64,000 nucleotides of DNA. It comes from Pseudolabrys sp. Root1462. GTDB lineage: Bacteria > Pseudomonadota > Alphaproteobacteria > Rhizobiales > Xanthobacteraceae. Shown here piece after piece: positions 16,334 to 25,519 of the stretch. The stretch covers positions 613,115 to 677,114 of the forward strand of contig NZ_LMFS01000003.1 in assembly GCF_001426945.1 (NCBI RefSeq), read 5' to 3'. Positions within the stretch are counted from its first letter, which is position 1; each line of letters begins with the position of its first letter. The notes beneath the pieces are model-generated. The model did no database searches. It had not been told where the DNA came from and was given only the letters and a program-made list of their open reading frames with translations. Made by a program: the position numbers and the translations under genes.

Positions 16334-17091
16334 GCTCGCCGCTGCTCGAGGTCAGCCATCTCGCCAAGCGGTTCGGCGGCATCGTCGCCACCGACGATGT
16401 CTCCTTCGCCATCCCCCAAGGCGAGTTGCACGCGCTGATCGGACCGAACGGCGCCGGCAAGACCACGCTCATCGCGCAGTTGTCGGGCTCGCTGTTCGCC
16501 GACAGCGGAGCGATCCAATTTGCCGGCGCCGACATCACCCGCCTGCCGATGCAGAAGCGCAGCCATATCGGGCTGGCGCGATCGTTCCAGATCACGTCGC
16601 TGTTTCTCGATCTCAGCGTGCTCGACAATGTCGCCCTCGCGGTGCAGGCGCATGCCGGGCACTCCTTCTCGTTCTGGCGTCCGGCGCGTTCCGATGCGGC
16701 CTTGCGCGAGCCGGCGCTTGCGGCGCTGGCCCGCGTCGGTCTCATCGACCGCGCCGACCGGCTGACCGCCGCGCTCAGCCACGGCGAACACCGCCTGCTT
16801 GAACTGGCCATGGCGCTCGCCGGCAAGCCCCGGCTGCTGCTGCTCGATGAGCCGATGGCCGGGCTCGGCCCGGAGGAATCCGCGCGCATGGTCGGAATGC
16901 TGCGGGCGCTGAAGCGCGATTTCACCATTCTGCTGGTCGAGCACGACATGGAAGCGGTGTTCGCGCTCGCTGACCGCATATCCGTTCTGGTCTATGGCCG
17001 CATCATCGCCTCCGGTTCGCCGGACGACATCCGCGCCAACGGACAGGTGCGCGAGGCTTACCTCGGCGACGCGGAGGTGGCTCATGCCTGA
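16330..17091 (+). CDS. Liv-type ABC transporter ATP-binding protein (LivG family)
   Basis: A 253-residue ATPase from the ATG overlapping the LivM stop. Walker A is GPNGAGKTTLIA, the signature is LSHGEHRLLELAMAL, Walker B is LLLLDEPMAGLGPEES, and the switch is VEHDMEAVF. The unusual signature (SHGE, not SGGQ) is common in LivG relatives of aromatic-acid importers. It overlaps the next LivF-like gene by eight bases. Confidence 0.93.
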   Translation: MSSPLLEVSHLAKRFGGIVATDDVSFAIPQGELHALIGPNGAGKTTLIAQLSGSLFADSGAIQFAGADITRLPMQKRSHIGLARSFQITSLFLDLSVLDNVALAVQAHAGHSFSFWRPARSDAALREPALAALARVGLIDRADRLTAALSHGEHRLLELAMALAGKPRLLLLDEPMAGLGPEESARMVGMLRALKRDFTILLVEHDMEAVFALADRISVLVYGRIIASGSPDDIRANGQVREAYLGDAEVAHA

Positions 17092-17791
17092 CGCCATCCT
17101 CCAGCTTGACGGGGTCGAGACCTGCTACGGCCAGAGTCAGGTGTTGTTCGGCGTCGGCTTATCCATTGCGCCGGGCGAGATGGTCACGCTCATGGGCCGC
17201 AACGGCATGGGCAAGACCACCAGCGTGCGCTCGATCATGGGGCTCACTATGGCGCGCGCCGGCTCGATCAAATTCATGGGCGAGGAAATCCGCGGGCTGC
17301 CGGCCTATCGCATCGCCCAGCGCGGCATCGGCCTGGTGCCGGAAGGCCGCCAGATCTTCCCCAATCTCACGGTGCGGGAAAATCTCGTCGCCACCGCCGT
17401 CGCGCGTGATGGCGGTGAATGGACGCTGGAGCGGGTGTTCGATCTGTTTCCGCGTCTTGCCGAGCGCACCAGCAGCATGGGCAACCAGCTCTCGGGCGGC
17501 GAACAGCAGATGCTCGCGGTCGGCCGCGCGCTGATGACCAATCCGCGCCTGCTCATTCTCGACGAAGCCGCCGAAGGCCTCGCGCCGCTGATCCGCCAGG
17601 AAATCTGGAATTGTCTCGCTCGGCTCAAGCAGTCCGGCCTGTCGGTCATGGTGATCGACAAGAATGTCGGCGCGCTGCTGCGCGTCGCCGATCGCCACTT
17701 CATGATCGAGCGCGGTCGCGTCGTGTGGTCGGGGCTGTCGGCGGAGCTCGCCGCCAACACCGACGTGCAGCATCGGTATTTGGGAGTCTGA
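17084..17791 (+). CDS. Liv-type ABC transporter ATP-binding protein (LivF family, divergent)
   Basis: A 235-residue ATPase. It has Walker A GRNGMGKTTS, signature LSGGEQQML and the LivF-type VPEGRQIFPNLTVREN. Two spots differ from the usual LivF: Walker B reads LDEAAEGLAPL where DEPSEGL is typical, and the switch reads VIDKNVGAL where VEQN is typical. The first Liv cluster at 2695-3420 has both usual forms, so these are real subfamily differences and not errors shared by both. It is the last gene of the operon; the stop is one base from the stop of the convergent RND gene. Confidence 0.92.
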   Translation: MPDAILQLDGVETCYGQSQVLFGVGLSIAPGEMVTLMGRNGMGKTTSVRSIMGLTMARAGSIKFMGEEIRGLPAYRIAQRGIGLVPEGRQIFPNLTVRENLVATAVARDGGEWTLERVFDLFPRLAERTSSMGNQLSGGEQQMLAVGRALMTNPRLLILDEAAEGLAPLIRQEIWNCLARLKQSGLSVMVIDKNVGALLRVADRHFMIERGRVVWSGLSAELAANTDVQHRYLGV

Positions 17792-17792
17792 T

Positions 17793-20700
17793 CTATTCAG
17801 CCGGCTGAATGCTCGGCGCTTCCGGTCCGCGCGGCCTGCGCTTGATGAAGCTCGGCATGCCGCCGCCGAGCCGGTGATGCAGCCGGTCGAGCCAGAGATA
17901 AATCACCGGCGTCGTGTACAGCGTCAGGATCTGCGACACGATCAGCCCGCCGATGATGGTGATGCCGAGCGGGCGCCGCAGCTCCGAACCCGGACCGCTG
18001 GCGACGATCAGGGGCACCGCGCCGAGAATGGCCGCGAGCGTCGTCATCAGGATGGGGCGGAAGCGGGCGAGGCACGCCTCGTAGATCGCCTGCACCGGCG
18101 GCAGACCGCGCACGCGCTCTCCCTCCAGCGCGAAATCCACCATCATGATGCCGTTCTTCTTGACGATGCCGATCAGCAGGACAATGCCGATGAAGGCAAT
18201 CACCGTCAGCTCGGCGCCGGACACCTGCAGCGCCAGCAGCGCGCCGAGCCCGGCCGAGGGCAGCGTCGATATGATCGTCAGCGGGTGCACCAGGCTCTCG
18301 TACAGCACGCCGAGCACGATATAGACGGCGATCAGTGCCGACAGCAGCAGCAATGGCTGCGCGCCGGCGCTTTGCCGGAACGCCTTCACGTCGCCGGCAA
18401 AATCCGTGCGGATCGAATCCGGCATGTGCATCTCCGCGACCGCTTGCGTCAGCGCGGCGGTGGCATCGGCGATCGGCACGCCTTCCTTGATGTTGTAGGT
18501 AATGGTCACCGAGGGAAACTGGCCCTGGTGGTTCACCACCAGCGGGGCGATGCCGCGCTCGATGGTCGCTACCGCAGACAGCGGGATCTGGGCGTTGTTG
18601 TTGCCCGGCACATAGAGCGTCGACAGATCGGTGGGGTCGCGCCGGAACTGGGGCGCCACTTCAAGGATCACGCGATACTGGTTGCGCTGCGTGTAGATGG
18701 TCGAGACCTGGCGCTGCGAATAGGAGTTATTCAGCGCGCTGTCGATGTCCTGAATGCTGACGCCAAGACGCGCGGCAGCGGCGCGATCGATCTTGACGTT
18801 GACCTGCAGGCCGCCCTGTTCGCGATCGGTGGTGACGTCGGTGAGGTCCGGAATCTTCTGGGCCCGGTCCACCACCTTCGGTACCCAGGCCTGCAGCGCG
18901 TCAATATCGGCGCTCCACAGCGTGAATTGATAGGACGAGTCGCTTGAACGCGCACCTGCGCGCAAATCCTGCGCCGGCACGAGGAAGACGCGCAGCCCTG
19001 GGATCTGGCTGATGCGGTTGCGCAGCCGCGTGATCACCGCTTGGGTCGGCATGTTGCCGCGCTCCTCGAGCGGTTTGAGACTGATGAACAGGCGGCCGCG
19101 ATTGACCGAGGCGTTGAAACCGGAAGCGCCAACGGAGGAGCCGACGCCGGCGACGGCGGGATCGGCCAGCACCACATCCAGAGCCTGAAGTTGCAGCTTC
19201 TCCATGGCGTCATAGGAGATGTCGGTGGAAGCCTGGGTGCCACCGAACACGAGGCCGGTATCGTCCTGCGGGAAGTAGCCCTTCGGTGTCTTGATGAAGA
19301 GGCCGACCGTCAGCACGATGGTGGCGAAGAACACGATCAGCGTCAGGCCGCGATGAGCGAGCACGAACAGAAGCGTACGGTCGTAGAACCGCACCATGAT
19401 CGACAGCACGCCCTCGACGCGGCGGTCCAGCCAGGTCTCGCTCTTGTCGGGCAGTTTGCGCACGAAATAGGCGCAGATCATCGGCGTTACCGACAGCGAC
19501 ACCACCGTGGAGACGGCGATGGAGAAGGCGAGCGTCACCGAAAATTCGCGGAACAGCCGGCCGACGATGCCGCCCATGAAAAGGAGCGGGATGAAGGCCG
19601 CGATCAGCGACACCGAGATCGACACCACGGTGAACGAGATTTGCCGCGCGCCCATCATCGCCGCGCGGAGCGGCCGGTGACCCTGCTCCATGAAGCGGAA
19701 CATGTTCTCGATCATGACGATGGCATCGTCCACGACGAAGCCGATCGAGACCGCCAGCGCCATCAGCGACAGGTTGTCGATGGAAAAGCCGGCGAGCCAC
19801 ATCGCGCCGCAGGTGCCGGCGAGGCACAGCGGCACGGTGACGCCGGCGGCGATGGTCGCGGCGCCGCGGCGCAGAAACAGGAACACCACCAGCATCACCA
19901 GCACCGCCGAGGCGGCAAGGGTGAGCTGCATGTCCTCGACGCTGGCGCGGATGGTCTGGGTGCGGTCGGTCAGGACGTGGATGTCGAGGCCGGCCGGGAT
20001 CCACTGCTTGAGCTCCGGCAACAGCGCGTAGATGCGGTCGACGGTGTCGATGACGTTGGCGTCGCCCTGCTTGGTGATGATCAGCAGCACCGACGGGTCG
20101 CGGTTGTACCAGCCGGCGGAGCGGGTGTTGCGCACGCTCGGCGTTATCTTGGCGACGTCGGACAGCCGAACCACATTGCCGTCAACGGTCTTCACCACCA
20201 GCGAATCGTATTCGGGCGCCTGACGCAGCTGATCGTTGATGCCGACCGTGACCGAGCGTTGCGGGCCGTCGAACGAGCCGAGCGGACCCTGGGCATTGGA
20301 ATTGCGGATGGCGTTGCGTATCTGCTCCAGCGTCACGCCCATGCCGGCGATGCGATCCGGATCGACGCGGACGCGGATGGCCGGCTGTTCGGAACCGGCG
20401 ACGCTGACCTCGGCGACGCCTTCGACCTGACTGAGCCGTTGCGCGACGACGGTGTCGGCGGCGTCGTAGATGGCGCTGCCCGGCAGGTTCTTGGACGTGA
20501 GCGCCAGAATGAGGATCGGCGCCGCGGCCGGATTGGCCTTGCGGAACGTCGGCACTGACGGCAGGTCGCTGGGCAGGTCGCTCAGTGCGGCGTTGATCGC
20601 CGCCTGCACGTCGCGCGCCGCGGAATCGGCGTTACGCGACAGGTCGAACTGCACGTTGATGCGGCTCGAGCCTTGCGAACTAGTCGAGGTAAGTTCGGTG

Positions 20701-20930
20701 ACCCCGGAGATTTCGCCCAGCCGTCGCTCGAGCGGCGCGGCGACGGTTGCCGCCATGGTGTTCGGATCGGCGCCCGGATAGGAGGCGGACACGCTGATGG
20801 TCGGGAACGACACGCTGGGCAGGCTGGAGACCGGCAGGAAGTCGTAGGCGACGGCGCCGGTAAGGAAGAGCCCGATCGCCAAGAGCGTGGTGCCGATAGG
20901 CCGCCGGATGAAGGGCCATGAAAAATTCAT
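17793..20930 (-). CDS. RND efflux pump inner-membrane protein (MdtC/MdtB-like), second of a pair
   Basis: A 1045-residue RND transporter with the standard plan of 12 membrane helices and two large periplasmic loops. The start (SWPFIRRPIGTTLLAIGLFL) is typical. The proton-relay aspartates are in GFVVDDAIVMIENMF (helix 4) and the partner lysine region is GIVKKNGIMMVDFALEGE (helix 10). Its size equals that of the E. coli MdtB and MdtC proteins, which work as a heterotrimer. It starts four bases after the stop of the other RND gene and ends the operon. It probably exports drugs, bile-salt-like compounds or metal chelates; the real substrate is unknown. Confidence 0.92.
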   Translation of the reverse strand: MNFSWPFIRRPIGTTLLAIGLFLTGAVAYDFLPVSSLPSVSFPTISVSASYPGADPNTMAATVAAPLERRLGEISGVTELTSTSSQGSSRINVQFDLSRNADSAARDVQAAINAALSDLPSDLPSVPTFRKANPAAAPILILALTSKNLPGSAIYDAADTVVAQRLSQVEGVAEVSVAGSEQPAIRVRVDPDRIAGMGVTLEQIRNAIRNSNAQGPLGSFDGPQRSVTVGINDQLRQAPEYDSLVVKTVDGNVVRLSDVAKITPSVRNTRSAGWYNRDPSVLLIITKQGDANVIDTVDRIYALLPELKQWIPAGLDIHVLTDRTQTIRASVEDMQLTLAASAVLVMLVVFLFLRRGAATIAAGVTVPLCLAGTCGAMWLAGFSIDNLSLMALAVSIGFVVDDAIVMIENMFRFMEQGHRPLRAAMMGARQISFTVVSISVSLIAAFIPLLFMGGIVGRLFREFSVTLAFSIAVSTVVSLSVTPMICAYFVRKLPDKSETWLDRRVEGVLSIMVRFYDRTLLFVLAHRGLTLIVFFATIVLTVGLFIKTPKGYFPQDDTGLVFGGTQASTDISYDAMEKLQLQALDVVLADPAVAGVGSSVGASGFNASVNRGRLFISLKPLEERGNMPTQAVITRLRNRISQIPGLRVFLVPAQDLRAGARSSDSSYQFTLWSADIDALQAWVPKVVDRAQKIPDLTDVTTDREQGGLQVNVKIDRAAAARLGVSIQDIDSALNNSYSQRQVSTIYTQRNQYRVILEVAPQFRRDPTDLSTLYVPGNNNAQIPLSAVATIERGIAPLVVNHQGQFPSVTITYNIKEGVPIADATAALTQAVAEMHMPDSIRTDFAGDVKAFRQSAGAQPLLLLSALIAVYIVLGVLYESLVHPLTIISTLPSAGLGALLALQVSGAELTVIAFIGIVLLIGIVKKNGIMMVDFALEGERVRGLPPVQAIYEACLARFRPILMTTLAAILGAVPLIVASGPGSELRRPLGITIIGGLIVSQILTLYTTPVIYLWLDRLHHRLGGGMPSFIKRRPRGPEAPSIQPAE

Positions 20931-20934
20931 GGCG

Positions 20935-23900
20935 TTACTCCGCCGGTTGCGCGGCGCGGCGCGGGCGGCCGGGCGACAGATAAGCGCGCAACTGCTCCAT
21001 GTAGAGATAGATGACCGGCGTCGTGTACAACGTCAGCAACTGGCTGAGCAGCAGGCCGCCCACGATGGTGATGCCGAGCGGATTGCGCAGTTCCGAGCCG
21101 GTGCCTGATTCCAGCGCCAGCGGCAGCGCGCCGAACAGCGCGGCGAGGGTCGTCATCATGATCGGACGGAAGCGCAGCATCGCTGCCTGCACGATCGACT
21201 GCTCCGGACTCATGCCCTGCTCACGCTCGGCCTCGAGCGCGAAGTCGATCATCAGAATGGCGTTCTTCTTCACGATGCCCATCAGCAGCACGATGCCGAT
21301 CAGCGCGATCACGCTGAGGTCGTAGCCGAACAGCATCAGCGCCAAGAGAGCGCCGACGCCGGCCGACGGCAAGGTCGAGAGAATCGTCAGCGGGTGGATG
21401 AAGCTCTCGTACAGCACGCCGAGCACGATGTAGATCGCGATGACGGCGGCGAGGATCAGCCACGGCTCGCCGGCCAGCGATTTGGCGAACTCGGCCGCGT
21501 CGCCGGAATAGCTGCCGGACACCGATGACGGCATGCCGAGATTGCGCTCCGCCGCGCTGATGACCTGCACTGCGTCGCTCAGGGCATAACCCGGCGCGAG
21601 GTCGAAGCTGATGGTCACCGAAGGGAATTGCTCCTGATGCGCGATCGCCAGCGGCGCCGAGGTGCGCTCGAACCGCGCGAAGGCCGCGAGCGGCACCTGG
21701 TTGGAGCTGGTCACCGCGTTCGGCGTCGCCGAGGTGTTGGTATTGGTGACGCTGGTCGATGTGTTGCTGGTGGTCGAAGTCGTTCCGGTCGAGGTGGTGG
21801 CGCCGGTGACGTAGATCTTCGACAGGGCGCTCGGGTCCTGCTGATAGCGCGGCTGCGCTTCGAGGATGACGCGATACTGGTTGGCCTGGCCGTAGATCGT
21901 CGAAATCTGGCGCTGGCCGAAGGCGTCGTAAAGCGTGTCGGTGACGCTCTGCATCGACACGCCGAGCCGGCCGGCCTTTTCACGGTCCACGTTGACCATG
22001 ATGCGCGGCCCGCCCTCCTGGGCTTCGGAAGCGACTTCCCGCATCACCGGATTGGTGCGCAGATTGTTCGCGAGCTTGTCGGCCCACTGCGTCACTTCCG
22101 CCGCGTCGCTGCCGGTCAACGTATATTGATACTGGGCGCGGCTGGACCGCGTCGAAATCTGGATGTCCTGCGTCGCCTGGAAATAGACGGTCATGCCGGG
22201 AATATCGGCGACCTTGCCTTTCAGGCGCTGGATGATGGCCGCCACCAGATCCGAACGCTCGCTGCGCGGCTTCAGGCTGATCGTCAGCCGGCCGGCATTG
22301 GGCGTCGCGTTGACGGTCGAGACGCCGATCACCGAGGCGACGCTGGCGACGTCGGGATCGGCGCGCATGATGGCTTCGACCTGCGCCTGGCGCCGCGTCA
22401 TTTCATCGAACGAGACGTCGGTGCCGGCCTCGGTCACGGCGGTGATCTGCCCGGTGTCCTGCAACGGCAGGAAGCCCTTCGGCATCACCACGTAGAGCGC
22501 CAGCGTAGCCGCCAATGTCAGGAACGTGACCAGCAAGGTGGCGCGGCGGCGGAGCAGCACCCATTCCAGGCTCTTGCGATAGGCCTCGATGGTGCGGTCG
22601 GTATAATCGGAGAAACGCTGCGTCAGTCTGTTGCCGGCCCCTTCCTCTTCGCGGCGGAGCAGTTTGGCGCACATCATCGGCGTCAGCGTCAGCGAAACGA
22701 TGGCCGAGGCGACGACCGCGATGGTGAGCGTCAGGGCGAATTCGCGGAACATGCGGCCGACCAGGCCGGTCATGAACAGCAGCGGGATGAACACCGCGAT
22801 CAGCGACAAGGTCAGCGAAATGACGGTGAAGCCGATTTCCTTGGCGCCCTTGAGCGCGGCCTCGAGCGGACTTTCGCCGTCCTCGATGTGCCGCACGATG
22901 TTCTCGATCATGACGATGGCGTCGTCGACGACAAAGCCGGTGCCGATGGTCAGCGCCATCAGCGACAGGTTGTCGAGCGAGAAGCCGGCGAAATACATGA
23001 CGCCGAAGGTGGCGACCAGCGACAGCGGCAGCGCCACGCCGGCGATGATGGTGGCGCGGATGGTGCGCAGGAACACAAATACGACCAGCACGACCAGCGC
23101 GATCGAAAGCACCAAGGTGAACTGCACGTCGTGGATCGAGGAGCGGATCGTCTCGGTGCGGTCGGTGACCACGGTGAGCTGGGCGCCCGCCGGCAAGGTG
23201 CGCTGCAGGCGCGGCAGTTCCTGTCGGACGCGCTGCACAGTCTCGATGACATTGGCGCCGGGCTGGCGCTGGACGTCGATGACGATGGCCGGCTTGCCGT
23301 GATAGGTGGCACCGACCTTGTCGTTCTCCAGGCCGTCGATGACGTCGGCGATGTCGGACAGCAGGACCGGCGCACTGTTGCGATAAGCGACGACCGTGTT
23401 GCGGTAGGCCTGCGCGCTGGCGAGCTGATCGTTGGCGGCGATGGTGTAGGATTGCTGCGCGCCGTCGAGCGCGCCCTTGGCTCCTGCGACATTGGCGCTC
23501 ACGATGGCCGAGCGTAGATCTTCGAGCGCGATGCCATAGGCGGCGAGCCGCGACAGATCGGCCTGGATGCGCACCGCCGGCTTGATGCCGCCCTGCACCG
23601 AGACACGGCCGACGCCGGACACTTCCGACAGCCGCGGCGCCAGGATGGTGTTGGCGAGGTCCGACAGCTCGCGCAACGCGATATTGTCCGAGCGGATGGC
23701 GAGCGTGATGATCGGCGTGTCGGCCGGATTCACCTTCGAGTAGACCGGCGGGTAGGGCAGGTTGGCGGGAAGCGTCGAGCGCGCGGCGCTGATTTGCGAC
23801 TGCACGTCCTGAGCTGCGCCGTCGATGTCGCGGTCGAGATCGAACTGCAGCGTGATCTGGCTGATGCCGAACGAACTCGACGACGTCATCGTCTGGAGCG

Positions 23901-24126
23901 ACGGAATCTGGCCGAAGCTTCGCTCTAGCGGAGCGGTGACCAGCGCCGCCACGGTGTCGGGGTTGGCGCCCGGCAGTTGCGTCGTCACCTGCACGGTCGG
24001 GAAATCGACTTGCGGCAGCGCCGACACCGGAAGCCACCAGTAGCCGAGCGCGCCGGCGAGCATCACCGCAACACCGAGCAGGGAAGTGGCGATCGGCCGA
24101 TGGATGAAGGGTGAGGAGACGCTCAT
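20935..24126 (-). CDS. RND efflux pump inner-membrane protein (MdtB-like), first of a pair, with a Ser/Thr/Asn-rich insertion
   Basis: A 1063-residue RND transporter. Proton-relay residues are present in GFVVDDAIVMIENIV and GIVKKNAILMIDFALEAE. It differs from its neighbour by a low-complexity stretch of about 36 residues (about 773-808) made almost only of Ser, Thr, Asn and Val. This lies in the second periplasmic half just before PLAAFARFERTSAPLA, where the paralogue has a short loop (NNNAQIPLSAVA). That loop is in the funnel/docking part of RND pumps. The gene follows the adaptor gene after a 97-base gap holding a palindromic repeat. Confidence 0.92.
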   Translation of the reverse strand: MSVSSPFIHRPIATSLLGVAVMLAGALGYWWLPVSALPQVDFPTVQVTTQLPGANPDTVAALVTAPLERSFGQIPSLQTMTSSSSFGISQITLQFDLDRDIDGAAQDVQSQISAARSTLPANLPYPPVYSKVNPADTPIITLAIRSDNIALRELSDLANTILAPRLSEVSGVGRVSVQGGIKPAVRIQADLSRLAAYGIALEDLRSAIVSANVAGAKGALDGAQQSYTIAANDQLASAQAYRNTVVAYRNSAPVLLSDIADVIDGLENDKVGATYHGKPAIVIDVQRQPGANVIETVQRVRQELPRLQRTLPAGAQLTVVTDRTETIRSSIHDVQFTLVLSIALVVLVVFVFLRTIRATIIAGVALPLSLVATFGVMYFAGFSLDNLSLMALTIGTGFVVDDAIVMIENIVRHIEDGESPLEAALKGAKEIGFTVISLTLSLIAVFIPLLFMTGLVGRMFREFALTLTIAVVASAIVSLTLTPMMCAKLLRREEEGAGNRLTQRFSDYTDRTIEAYRKSLEWVLLRRRATLLVTFLTLAATLALYVVMPKGFLPLQDTGQITAVTEAGTDVSFDEMTRRQAQVEAIMRADPDVASVASVIGVSTVNATPNAGRLTISLKPRSERSDLVAAIIQRLKGKVADIPGMTVYFQATQDIQISTRSSRAQYQYTLTGSDAAEVTQWADKLANNLRTNPVMREVASEAQEGGPRIMVNVDREKAGRLGVSMQSVTDTLYDAFGQRQISTIYGQANQYRVILEAQPRYQQDPSALSKIYVTGATTSTGTTSTTSNTSTSVTNTNTSATPNAVTSSNQVPLAAFARFERTSAPLAIAHQEQFPSVTISFDLAPGYALSDAVQVISAAERNLGMPSSVSGSYSGDAAEFAKSLAGEPWLILAAVIAIYIVLGVLYESFIHPLTILSTLPSAGVGALLALMLFGYDLSVIALIGIVLLMGIVKKNAILMIDFALEAEREQGMSPEQSIVQAAMLRFRPIMMTTLAALFGALPLALESGTGSELRNPLGITIVGGLLLSQLLTLYTTPVIYLYMEQLRAYLSPGRPRRAAQPAE

Positions 24127-24134
24127 TGTTTCAC

Positions 24135-24200
24135 GTCATTCCGGGGCGGCCCGCAGGGCCGAACCCGGAATCCAGAGGCATCGTCGCGCCCCGGAATGAC
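24135..24200. repeat. Palindromic dispersed repeat inside the efflux operon
   Basis: Perfect 14-base arms GTCATTCCGGGGCG (24135-24148) and CGCCCCGGAATGAC (24187-24200) enclose a 38-base loop that itself contains GAACCCGGAATCC. Elements of this type (cgtcattccggggc...gccccggaatgacg) are, from memory, common between genes in Bradyrhizobium relatives. It occupies most of the 97-base gap between the adaptor and the first RND gene, so it will be in the operon mRNA and may affect its stability. Confidence 0.75.
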
Positions 24201-24223
24201 CAGATGTGATCTGAAAGGCCGCG

Positions 24224-25519
24224 TCATTGCTGCCGGTTCGGTCGCTGCTGCCCGTTCGCCCCTGCTGCACCGTTCTGTCGCTGGCCGCGTTGACGCGGCG
24301 CATTCGTTGCCGGTGCCGGCGTCGCGTCACCCGTGCTGACTTTGACCTTGCTGCCGTCGGTGAGACGCGCGAAGCCGGTGGTCACCACTTGCTCCGGCGG
24401 CGTCAGCCCGCTCTTCACGACCGTCTGCGTCTCGTCCTGCTTCTGGACCACGATCGGCCGCATCGTCACGGCGTCGTCCTTGATCACATAGACGAAGGTT
24501 CCGTTCGGGCCGCGCTGCACCGCGCCGGTCGGGATCGTCACGACGTGTTTGAGCGTGTCGACCAGCAGCCGGACATTGACGAACTGGCCGGGCCACAATT
24601 GCAGAGACGTATTGGGAAACTCGGCCTTCATCTTGACCGTGCCGGTCGTCGGATCGACCTGGTTGTCGACCACGGTCAGTTTGCCCTTGTCGATCACGGC
24701 GTCGGTGTCCGAGCGCTGCGCATCGACTTCCAGCGGAGCCTTGGCGAAGGCGTTGTTGACGCTCTGCAGGTCCTGCTGAGGAATATTGAACTGAACCGCG
24801 ATCGGCTTAACCTGGGTGATCACGACGATGCCGGTGGAGTCCGAAGCGTGGACGATGTTGCCTTCGTCGACCTGCCGGATGCCGGTGCGGCCGTCGAGCG
24901 GCGCCCGGATCGTCGTATAGGCGAGCGTCGCCTGCGCGCTCTCGACGGATGCCTGGTCCGATTGCACCTGCGCCGTATATTGCGCCACCAGCGAACGCTG
25001 CGTGTCGGCCTGCTGCTTGTTGATGGCGTTGGTGGCGGCGAGCTGCTCGTAACGCGCTAGATCGTTCTTGGCGTTCGAGAGCAGCGCTTCGTCCTGTGCC
25101 TTCTTGGCGATCGCCTGGTCGAGCGTGGCTTGAAAGGTGGTCGGATCGATCTGCGCCAGCACGTCGCCCTTCTTGACGTCCTGGCCTTCCTGGAACTTGA
25201 CGCTCAGCAGCTTGCCATCGACCTGCGGACGGACGGTGACGGTGTTGAGCGCCCGCGCGGTGCCGACGGCATCGAGATAGACGGGCACGTCGGAAAATTG
25301 CGCATTGGCCGCGAGCACGGGCGTCGGACCCTCGCCGGCGAAGAAACGGCCGCGCCGCTGTTGCTGCTGCCCCGACGTGCCGAATGCATAATAAAGCGCC
25401 GCGGCGATGCCGATCAGCACGACCAGATAGATTCCATAGCGCGGCCAAAGCGACCGTGGTCGCTTCGGCGACGCGACGACCTCCTTGTGCAAGTCCTTCT
25501 GTGGAATATTAACGTTCAT
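24224..25519 (-). CDS. Efflux RND transporter periplasmic adaptor subunit (MdtA/AcrA-like)
   Basis: A 431-residue membrane-fusion protein. A single membrane anchor lies at about residues 26-47 (RYGIYLVVLIGIAAALYYAF). The lipoyl half-motif VDGKLLSVKFQEGQDVKKGDVLAQID precedes a coiled coil (about 110-180), then IRAPLDGRTGIRQVDEGNIV and the beta-barrel. The last 25 residues are Gln/Asn/Arg/Gly-rich. The start overlaps the outer-membrane factor stop by 11 bases. It bridges the RND pumps and the outer-membrane channel. Confidence 0.92.
   Translation of the reverse strand: MNVNIPQKDLHKEVVASPKRPRSLWPRYGIYLVVLIGIAAALYYAFGTSGQQQQRRGRFFAGEGPTPVLAANAQFSDVPVYLDAVGTARALNTVTVRPQVDGKLLSVKFQEGQDVKKGDVLAQIDPTTFQATLDQAIAKKAQDEALLSNAKNDLARYEQLAATNAINKQQADTQRSLVAQYTAQVQSDQASVESAQATLAYTTIRAPLDGRTGIRQVDEGNIVHASDSTGIVVITQVKPIAVQFNIPQQDLQSVNNAFAKAPLEVDAQRSDTDAVIDKGKLTVVDNQVDPTTGTVKMKAEFPNTSLQLWPGQFVNVRLLVDTLKHVVTIPTGAVQRGPNGTFVYVIKDDAVTMRPIVVQKQDETQTVVKSGLTPPEQVVTTGFARLTDGSKVKVSTGDATPAPATNAPRQRGQRQNGAAGANGQQRPNRQQ

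Noticed and set aside
21628-23517. Long open frame (629 codons) opposite the RND gene
   Set aside because: It lies wholly antisense to a conserved transporter; its translation is rich in Arg, Gly, His and Asp with no domain, as expected from GC-rich reverse frames.
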